Positions 1 through 3,322 of a stretch of 6,824 nucleotides of DNA are shown here, one piece after another. Position 1 is the first letter of the stretch. Every line of letters begins with the position of its first letter. Origin of the DNA: Lentisphaerota bacterium (lineage in GTDB: Bacteria > Verrucomicrobiota > Kiritimatiellia > RFP12 > UBA3636); the NCBI GenBank assembly GCA_012511845.1, contig JAAZFF010000083.1, forward strand, positions 1-6,824, written 5' to 3'. Both the position numbers and the translations under genes were made by a program. The notes beneath the pieces were generated by a model that saw only the letters and a list, made by a program, of their open reading frames with translations, was not told the DNA's origin and searched no databases.

Positions 1-78
1 TTTCATGCGACAGGTTTGGAGCGACACCAATCTCGTTGGATGGGCACGGGGTTGGATAAAGAACAGGTACTGGCTTGA
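1..78 (+). CDS. possible C-terminal end of an upstream gene (partial)
   Basis: Frame 1 is open from the first base of the window to a TGA at 76-78, giving 25 residues that end in GLDKEQVLA. The peptide is hydrophilic and has no motif I recognise. It could be the tail of a gene that starts before the window, or simply a short open stretch, since 25 codons without a stop is weak evidence. The same frame reopens at the ATG at 88, so an in-frame stop inside one longer broken gene is also conceivable, but nothing recognisable supports that. Confidence 0.22.
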   Translation, partial: FHATGLERHQSRWMGTGLDKEQVLA

Positions 79-87
79 GACAAGAAC

Positions 88-288
88 ATGGCTCGATTGA
101 GACCCAGAAGACTGTTTACCGTTTTCGGAAAGATAAGTCGTCAGGCAATCACTCTTATATTATGGACAGGGGAACATTACGATCCCATATGCAGCGTTTT
201 GGCAAATCTACTGTTCCGTCGACTTGGAAAGCTCGCAACCACTATTATCTACGATTTATTTTACCCAAAAACATGGAGTGACCTATGA
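88..288 (+). CDS. doubtful small ORF overlapping the next gene by ATGA
   Basis: This ORF of 66 codons starts with ATG and ends in TGA at 286-288. The stop overlaps the start codon of the secreted-protein gene at 285 as ATGA, the arrangement common in translationally coupled genes. The product would be basic at its N-terminus (MARLRPRR) with alternating hydrophobic stretches, but no clear membrane helix and no known domain. No good Shine-Dalgarno sequence precedes the ATG. A second frame, 75-281 with a TTG start, is open over the same bases, which argues that the openness may be chance. I keep it only because of the exact ATGA junction. Confidence 0.27.
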   Translation: MARLRPRRLFTVFGKISRQAITLILWTGEHYDPICSVLANLLFRRLGKLATTIIYDLFYPKTWSDL

Positions 289-1064
289 AAACTGCTATTG
301 TAAAAAAGCTGCTTGCCTATTGTTTAATTACTTGCTCTGCCGTACAATGCATGGCTGAATATATCGGAGAAACTGCCAATGTACGCAATTTCCGAACTTT
401 TCAATATACCGATTTTGCAGGCGAAGGAACTGTTGTCGATTATTACGATGATACTCTCGTGATAGATGTCAAAAACTACTGGTTTGGAAACTTCCCTACG
501 AACCCGGTGCCTATCACGGGCGCATCCTTGGAATGGGTGGATGACGAGAGTGCAGATGCCACAAACTACTTTAATGGCAAGACAATCGTCTTCTTTGCAA
601 TGACCAATGAATGGAAAGGGACAATACCCAAGAAATCAAATGCAGATGAAATTGTCTGGGACACCAGCGTCGTATTTACGAATTCCGGAGGATATTGTCA
701 GCCTAAGTTTGTTAGGAACTATCCACCTCCGACATGGTTTGCCCTTGAAACGAATGACGTAGCACACCTTCATTTCTTTTCCAACATTGTTGAAAGCGTG
801 GTCGCTAATAGGGACAGACAGCTCTTCTATACAACTACACGTGATGCCATAATGGCAGGTGAATCAGGAGATCCTGGTGAAAGACTTTATTGGCTGATGT
901 CCTTTTGGCCGTTGCTTGAGTTTATCTGGGACGAGGAAGAGGAGGCGAGCCTTGTAGAGATGATAAACGATCCACTGCTAACACGAAAGCTACGTGCACG
1001 CGCCATGGGTCAACTCAAAAACCGCTTCGACTGGCCGGCTACAAATACGATCCCTGAGTTGTAA
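285..1064 (+). CDS. secreted protein of unknown function with signal peptide
   Basis: The product has 259 residues. The N-terminus is a classic Sec signal peptide: basic MKTAIVKK, a hydrophobic core at residues 9-20, and a likely signal peptidase I site after Ala24 (CMA, then EYIG). No good lipobox is present: the residues before Cys17 are L-I-T, and Thr is unusual at that position. The mature part has about 235 residues. It begins with a probable beta-rich region (about 45-110, with GEGTVVDYYDDTLVIDV and GKTIVFFAMTNEW) and ends in a probable helical region (about 185-250) holding an acidic run DEEEE at 216-220. The start is supported by GGAG at 275-278, six bases before the ATG. I do not recognise the family. 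The export signal places it in the periplasm or outside the cell. The neighbours give no clue to function. Confidence 0.85.
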   Translation: MKTAIVKKLLAYCLITCSAVQCMAEYIGETANVRNFRTFQYTDFAGEGTVVDYYDDTLVIDVKNYWFGNFPTNPVPITGASLEWVDDESADATNYFNGKTIVFFAMTNEWKGTIPKKSNADEIVWDTSVVFTNSGGYCQPKFVRNYPPPTWFALETNDVAHLHFFSNIVESVVANRDRQLFYTTTRDAIMAGESGDPGERLYWLMSFWPLLEFIWDEEEEASLVEMINDPLLTRKLRARAMGQLKNRFDWPATNTIPEL

Positions 1065-1066
1065 GA

Positions 1067-1094
1067 ATTGCATAAAGCTGACTTCATTTGCAAT
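1067..1094. repeat. short inverted repeat after the secreted-protein gene
   Basis: ATTGCA (1067-1072) and TGCAAT (1089-1094) form a perfect six-base inverted repeat around a 16-base loop, starting two bases after the stop codon of the secreted-protein gene. The stem is AT-rich and no T-run follows, so it is not a convincing intrinsic terminator. It could protect the 3' end of the transcript or be chance. Confidence 0.25.
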
Positions 1095-1200
1095 AAAGGA
1101 GACTGAAACAGACCTGCATATAGTTTTAACTTGCTGTGCTGGAGGATATTTTACCAATTTATTTTAATAGAAATTTGATTGCTCAATCCATGATGTTTTT

Positions 1201-1248
1201 GCTAGACTTGTAGATGAACGCCAAGGATTTCTCTTGGTGAAGTTAGCT
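1201..1248 (+). other. imperfect hairpin, possible degenerate attC before the TA cassette
   Basis: GCTAGACTT (1201-1209) pairs with AAGTTAGC (1240-1247), with a single unpaired G at 1205. Directly inside, CGCCAAG (1219-1225) pairs with CTTGGTG (1233-1239), with one G-T wobble. The outer right arm contains GTTAGCT (1242-1248), one mismatch from the integron core site GTTRRRY. Its reverse complement, AGCTAAC, is exactly the left box of attC2 and matches the left box of attC1 at 5 of 7 bases. An unpaired base on one arm and a GTT-type right end are attC traits, and the place fits the 5' boundary of the toxin-antitoxin cassette. The nine unpaired bases at 1210-1218 and the missing AAC in the left box are against it. 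No T-run follows, so a terminator is less likely. The rest of 1065-1284 shows no gene. Confidence 0.33.
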
Positions 1249-1317
1249 CAATAACACTGTTGGCAGATAAACAAGGGTGGGGTTGTGCATCTGATAGAAA
1301 GAGAGTACAGTTTAGAT

Positions 1318-1536
1318 ATGGATGTAATTGAACAAATTCAAAAACTTTCTCTGCACGAGAAGCTTTACGTTATGGAGGCTCTCTGGGACGACATCTCTCG
1401 TACGGAAACTGCTCCTGATGTTCCTCAGTGGCATAAGGATATTATTGATGAGCGCGAGCGGTTGATTGCCGAGGGAAAGGCTCGATTCATTGACTGGGAG
1501 GATGCAAAGGAACAGATCAGGCAAGCCGTTCGATGA
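1318..1536 (+). CDS. antitoxin, addiction-module component (PF09720 / TIGR02574 type)
   Basis: This 72-residue protein is the predicted antidote that binds and neutralises the toxin encoded next. Family features visible are an N-terminal helix ending in KLSLHEKLYVMEALWDDIS (about 9-27), then PQWHKDIIDERERLIAEGKARFIDWEDAK, which matches the typical P-x-W-H ... ER ... G-x-x-x-[FY]-x-x-W-E-[ED]-A pattern. No helix-turn-helix is evident in so short a chain, so any autoregulation would act through the toxin complex or another route. I chose the ATG at 1318 because it gives the usual family length. An in-frame GTG at 1285 would add 11 residues and has the better Shine-Dalgarno site (AAGGG at 1273-1277), so the longer form of 83 residues remains possible. 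The stop overlaps the toxin start as ATGA (1533-1536), implying coupled translation with the antitoxin made first. Confidence 0.86.
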   Translation: MDVIEQIQKLSLHEKLYVMEALWDDISRTETAPDVPQWHKDIIDERERLIAEGKARFIDWEDAKEQIRQAVR

Positions 1537-1832
1537 AACTTCAGATTCTTGATATGGCAAGAGAAGACCTTGTCGAGGGTTTCTACTTCTATGAAGAGAA
1601 AGAGGAAGGGCTTGGCGATTACTTTTTAAGCAACCTTTTCGCCGACATTGAAAGCCTCAGGGTGTTTGGAGGAATTCATAAAAAGGTGTATAAGAAGTTT
1701 TATCGAGCCCTGTCAAAACGCTTTCCGTTTGCTATCTATTATACTATTGAGGGTGACACCGTTTGGGTCAGGGCTATGATTGATTGCAGGAGACGACCTT
1801 CATGGATTCGTCAACATTTGGGGAAAGCCTAA
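1533..1832 (+). CDS. toxin of the RelE/ParE superfamily
   Basis: The product has 99 residues, the usual size for the superfamily. RelE-type members cut mRNA on the ribosome and ParE-type members poison DNA gyrase. The sequence places it in the superfamily but does not decide between the two activities. Features seen: an N-terminal strand (KLQIL), the helical hairpin AREDLVEGFYFYEEKEEGLGDYF (9-31) with its common Y-E-x-x-x-x-G-L-G-x-x-F signature, a second helix reaching Leu42, then YRALSKRFPFAIYYTIEGDTVWVRAMID (57-84), which is the usual sheet with the RFPF-IYY motif. A basic end follows, CRRRPSWIRQHL (85-96), comparable to the conserved R-x-P-x-W-x-x-R tail. The start is fixed by the ATGA overlap with the antitoxin. 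The TAA stop (1830-1832) lies inside the left box of attC1, so the gene fills its cassette to the last base. Confidence 0.9.
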   Translation: MKLQILDMAREDLVEGFYFYEEKEEGLGDYFLSNLFADIESLRVFGGIHKKVYKKFYRALSKRFPFAIYYTIEGDTVWVRAMIDCRRRPSWIRQHLGKA

Positions 1833-1885
1833 CAAGCGGCGGCACGGAACGCACTGAAGCGCGTTCGTGCGCCTTGACGTTATGC
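1827..1885 (+). other. attC: attC recombination site 1 (59-base element)
   Basis: The left box GCCTAAC (1827-1833) fits RYYYAAC exactly. The right box GTTATGC (1879-1885) fits GTTRRRY with one mismatch. The total of 59 bp is the classic attC length. The two boxes pair at 6 of 7 bases. Inside, GGCAC-G-GAACGC on the left arm pairs with GCGTTCGTGC on the right arm, leaving one extra G, like the extrahelical bases that integrases use to choose the strand. The inner right arm ends CCTTGAC directly before GTT, as in attC2. The site lies between the toxin and the methyltransferase and contains the toxin stop codon. Confidence 0.82.
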
Positions 1886-1924
1886 TACTAAAAGTATATC
1901 TAGGAAATAAGGAACATCACCGCC

Positions 1925-2584
1925 ATGGATCAATCGAACGGTTACGAGACCATTTCCAAAAACTTCATGTCCTTACGGAGTAGATCAAATATCGGTGTCG
2001 CAACTGTTCACGATTGGACTGCGACCTTGTCGCCTAACGGCTCTGTTTTAGATGTGGGTTGTGGTCATGGAATTCCTATCTCAGGAGCCCTAATCGACCA
2101 AGGATTTACCGTTTATGGTATCGATGCCTCACCTAGCATGATCGCGGCATTCCGCTTCCGATTTCCAAATGCATTGGTAGAATGCTGCGCAGTTGAAGAT
2201 TCCCAGTTTTTCGGGCGCAAATTCGATGGCGTAATTGCATGGGGACTTATCTTCCTTCTTTCACCGGATGTTCAGGCGAACCTAATTCGCAAAATTGCAT
2301 TGGCGCTGAGGCCAGGAGGTGGATTTCTATTTACAGCACCGCGCCAAGCATGTGAATGGTCAGATAACCTTACGAGACAGAAGTCTGTTTCTCTAGGATC
2401 AGATGCGTATCGAAAAATAATAAATTCGGAAGGGTTGACTCTAGTTGACGAAACCGAGGATGAAGGCCAGAATCATTACTACTGGGTTTCCAAGCCAAGC
2501 AATGTAGCTAACAAGCGGGACACGGAACGCGCTGACGCGCCGTTGGTGTGCCTTGACGTTCGACAGGAGATGATATATGGATGA
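1925..2584 (+). CDS. class I SAM-dependent methyltransferase, cassette gene
   Basis: This 219-residue protein has a Rossmann-fold methyltransferase core. Motif I is VLDVGCGHGIP (41-51), which binds S-adenosylmethionine. The acidic residue ending strand 2 is in VYGIDAS (63-69). FDGVIAWGLIFLL (100-112) is the motif IV strand and LRPGGGFLFTAP (128-139) the motif V/VI region. GLTLVDETEDEGQNHYYWVSK (170-190) is the closing strand. The general type resembles the UbiG/UbiE-like small-molecule methyltransferases; the substrate cannot be told. The family core ends near residue 192. Residues 194-211 are translated from attC2, and residues 212-219 lie past its recombination point, in the next cassette. 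The stop (2582-2584) overlaps the next start (2577). Upstream AAGGA at 1909-1913 is 11 bases from the ATG, a long but usable spacing. About 40 bases separate attC1 from this gene, so the gene starts near the cassette's 5' end, as is usual. Confidence 0.87.
   Translation: MDQSNGYETISKNFMSLRSRSNIGVATVHDWTATLSPNGSVLDVGCGHGIPISGALIDQGFTVYGIDASPSMIAAFRFRFPNALVECCAVEDSQFFGRKFDGVIAWGLIFLLSPDVQANLIRKIALALRPGGGFLFTAPRQACEWSDNLTRQKSVSLGSDAYRKIINSEGLTLVDETEDEGQNHYYWVSKPSNVANKRDTERADAPLVCLDVRQEMIYG
2506..2564 (+). other. attC: attC recombination site 2 (59-base element)
   Basis: The left box AGCTAAC (2506-2512) and right box GTTCGAC (2558-2564) enclose 59 bp, the same length as attC1. The site shares long stretches with attC1: TAACAAGCGG on the left, CACGGAACGC in the middle and CCTTGACGTT on the right. 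The arms can fold with ACAC of the left arm against GTGT of the right arm, and AACG against CGTT, with single unpaired bases between. Unlike attC1 it is translated: the methyltransferase frame passes through without a stop. The left box fits RYYYAAC with one mismatch (G at position 2). Confidence 0.8.
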
Positions 2585-2939
2585 AGTGAAAGCGTGTTCT
2601 TTGCCGCCGCCGATGCCACTGACACGCAAGAAATGCTGGTGGCAACTTCCCTTGCGCATGATTGGAGGCGCCCTCTTCAGTTACGCAATCATTTTGCTCT
2701 TAGTTACCGCCCTCGTTGCGCCTCTCGGTGGGCCGAGAGAACCGCCAAGCAATATGTGTTGGGAAGAGTTTGTGAAATGGACTGACAGCGGAGCATGGTG
2801 GAAAGAGGCTGTTCAGACATCAACCATTGTCGCAATGGGTGGAGTCCTTCTGATGTTCATTGGAAGGAAGACGAAATCATCGAACCAAGCCTCGCATGCG
2901 ACTTCGGAACCTGCGGCTTCCTCAGAGCGTAAAGGCTAA
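2577..2939 (+). CDS. small two-helix membrane protein of unknown function, cassette gene
   Basis: The product has 120 residues. After a basic stretch, TRKKCWW (16-22), comes a first membrane helix (about 27-49, IGGALFSYAIILLLVTALVAP). A loop rich in Trp and acidic residues follows (50-78, with CWEEFVKWTDSGAWW), then a second helix (about 79-96, VQTSTIVAMGGVLLMFIG) and a polar tail. By the positive-inside rule, both ends would face the cytoplasm and the loop the outside. The start has a strong Shine-Dalgarno site (AGGAG at 2565-2569, seven bases before ATG), and the start overlaps the methyltransferase stop, so translation may be coupled. The last 18 residues (103-120, NQASHATSEPAASSERKG) are encoded by attC3 and are probably a by-product of cassette structure. 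I do not recognise the family. Confidence 0.68.
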   Translation: MDEVKACSLPPPMPLTRKKCWWQLPLRMIGGALFSYAIILLLVTALVAPLGGPREPPSNMCWEEFVKWTDSGAWWKEAVQTSTIVAMGGVLLMFIGRKTKSSNQASHATSEPAASSERKG

Positions 2940-2947
2940 CGTTGGTC
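2879..2947 (+). other. attC: attC-like recombination site 3
   Basis: The left box ATCGAAC (2879-2885) and right box GTTGGTC (2941-2947) each miss the attC consensus at one position. AGCCT (2888-2892) pairs with AGGCT (2933-2937), and an inner hairpin is possible from GGAA (2906-2909) with TTCC (2918-2921). The right arm ends in TAAC directly before GTT, matching the TTGAC-GTT layout of the other two sites. The left box is complementary at 6 of 7 bases to the GTTCGAC that begins this cassette (2558-2564), as expected for an excisable circle. The sequence between the boxes differs from attC1 and attC2, and the site is longer (69 bp). It contains the end and stop codon of the membrane-protein gene. 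Confidence 0.6.
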
Positions 2948-3021
2948 GGTAAATCGTACATGTTAACAGCGCAGCGGTACACGTTTTACGTACACGAGGA
3001 TGAGAAGATTAAATCGTGTAA

Positions 3022-3051
3022 GAGTACGAGTACGAGTACGTGAACGATTAT
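3022..3051. repeat. hexamer tandem repeat, GAGTAC x3 plus degenerate units
   Basis: GAGTAC occurs three times in a row (3022-3039). In the same six-base phase follow GTGAAC (3040-3045) and GATTAT (3046-3051), and GTGTAA precedes at 3016-3021. The six-base period keeps one reading frame open on each strand, giving low-complexity Val-Leu or Val-Arg peptides that are almost surely not genes. Confidence 0.8.
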
Positions 3052-3120
3052 GCCATCACTCAAGCAAAACCCGAGCAGGCGCTCAGGGCTCCCAGGCTCA
3101 GCAGCCGTGATGCGAGTACG

Positions 3121-3155
3121 GAGCCTCTCGTCTCTGCGCGAGATATCTGCGGCTC
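3121..3155. repeat. nested hairpin
   Basis: GAGCC (3121-3125) pairs with GGCTC (3151-3155). Directly inside, TCTCG (3126-3130) pairs with CGAGA (3139-3143). The left arm is continuous, while the right arm has seven unpaired bases (3144-3150). Two adjoining perfect five-base stems are unlikely to be accidental, but there is no T-run and no known class fits. Confidence 0.45.
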
Positions 3156-3163
3156 TCAAGCAA

Positions 3164-3191
3164 ACTGCCCACTGCCCACTGATCACTGGCA
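3164..3191. repeat. four ACTG-phased heptamers
   Basis: ACTG recurs every seven bases at 3164, 3171, 3178 and 3185 (ACTGCCC, ACTGCCC, ACTGATC, ACTGGCA). The first two units are identical. The pattern is a short tandem repeat that has partly decayed. No function is evident. Confidence 0.7.
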
Positions 3192-3215
3192 CGGCTCTGC
3201 CGTGCCTGCCGTGCC
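3188..3215. repeat. GC-rich hairpin with duplicated right arm
   Basis: GGCACGG (3188-3194) and CCGTGCC (3200-3206) form a perfect seven-base stem with a five-base loop. The right arm is then repeated as part of a tandem TGCCGTGCC (3198-3206 and 3207-3215), so the left arm could pair with either copy. No T-run follows on either strand, so it is not a standard intrinsic terminator. It sits about 50 bases before the purL promoter. Confidence 0.5.
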
Positions 3216-3254
3216 GGAGAGATCAGAAAACTAATGAAAACTACAAGCGAATAC

Positions 3255-3283
3255 TTGATAGAGACTTCCTGTGGGTGTACAAT
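3255..3283 (+). promoter_or_regulatory. sigma70-type promoter for purL
   Basis: TTGATA (3255-3260, five of six to the -35 consensus) is followed by a 17-base spacer and TACAAT (3278-3283, five of six to the -10 consensus). Both boxes and the spacing are close to ideal. Transcription would begin near 3289-3291, leaving a leader of about 33 bases before the purL ATG at 3323. That places an earlier in-frame ATG at 3284 upstream of the predicted transcript start, which helps decide the purL start. No clear PurR-type operator is visible next to it. Confidence 0.72.
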
Positions 3284-3314
3284 ATGTATCAATTTATTAA
3301 ACTCTTTAGAGCAC

Positions 3315-3318
3315 AGGA
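3315..3318 (+). promoter_or_regulatory. Shine-Dalgarno site supporting the purL start at 3323
   Basis: AGGA lies four bases before the ATG at 3323. The spacing is on the short side but workable. The alternative ATG at 3284 has no comparable site before it. Confidence 0.5.
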
Positions 3319-3322
3319 TATA

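Larger units (their letters stand above)
1242..2947 (+). mobile_element. integron gene-cassette cluster without visible integrase (CALIN-like)
   Basis: Three small modules on the same strand are each closed by an attC-like site: toxin-antitoxin (attC1, 1827-1885), methyltransferase (attC2, 2506-2564) and membrane protein (attC3, 2879-2947). The boundaries are the GTT recombination points at 1879, 2558 and 2941, with a weaker one at 1242. Cassettes exist as circles, so the start of a cassette should be complementary to the left box of its own attC. For the membrane-protein cassette this holds at 6 of 7 bases (GTTCGAC at 2558 against ATCGAAC at 2879). The methyltransferase cassette matches at 4 of 7. 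No integrase gene or attI is present in the window. This may be an inner or trailing part of a chromosomal integron, or an orphan cluster. Confidence 0.62.
2948..3254. other. non-coding, repeat-rich stretch between cassettes and purL
   Basis: About 300 bases hold no gene I can support on either strand. The left part is rich in GTAC, including three in-phase GAGTAC units, and has an 8-base direct repeat TAAATCGT (2950-2957 and 3010-3017). The right part has nested hairpins, four ACTG-phased heptamers and a GC-rich hairpin with a duplicated arm, listed separately. The texture differs sharply from both neighbours and looks like a boundary zone where cassette DNA meets the stable chromosome. No attC, tRNA or integrase remnant is visible. 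Confidence 0.6.

Noticed and set aside
75..281. 68-codon ORF with TTG start before the secreted-protein gene
   Set aside because: Weak start codon, no ribosome site, no recognisable sequence, and it competes with another open frame over the same bases.
2934..2947. Collapsed attC scar, with left-type GGCTAAC directly joined to GTTGGTC
   Set aside because: The sites upstream also have an AC directly before the right-hand GTT (TTGACGTT). The true left box of this site is ATCGAAC at 2879, so the site is whole and not collapsed.
3022..3051. CRISPR-like or iteron array at the GAGTAC repeats
   Set aside because: Units are six bases with no spacers, and there is no replication gene or AT-rich origin nearby.
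3188..3206. Intrinsic terminator at the seven-base GC hairpin
   Set aside because: No run of T follows on either strand, so only the hairpin can be claimed.
3284..3322. PurL start at the earlier in-frame ATG at 3284 (or GTG at 3275)
   Set aside because: The -10 box of the best promoter ends at 3283, no Shine-Dalgarno site precedes it, and the extra residues have no counterpart in E. coli PurL, where the aligned FRINKL motif lies 14 residues from the start.
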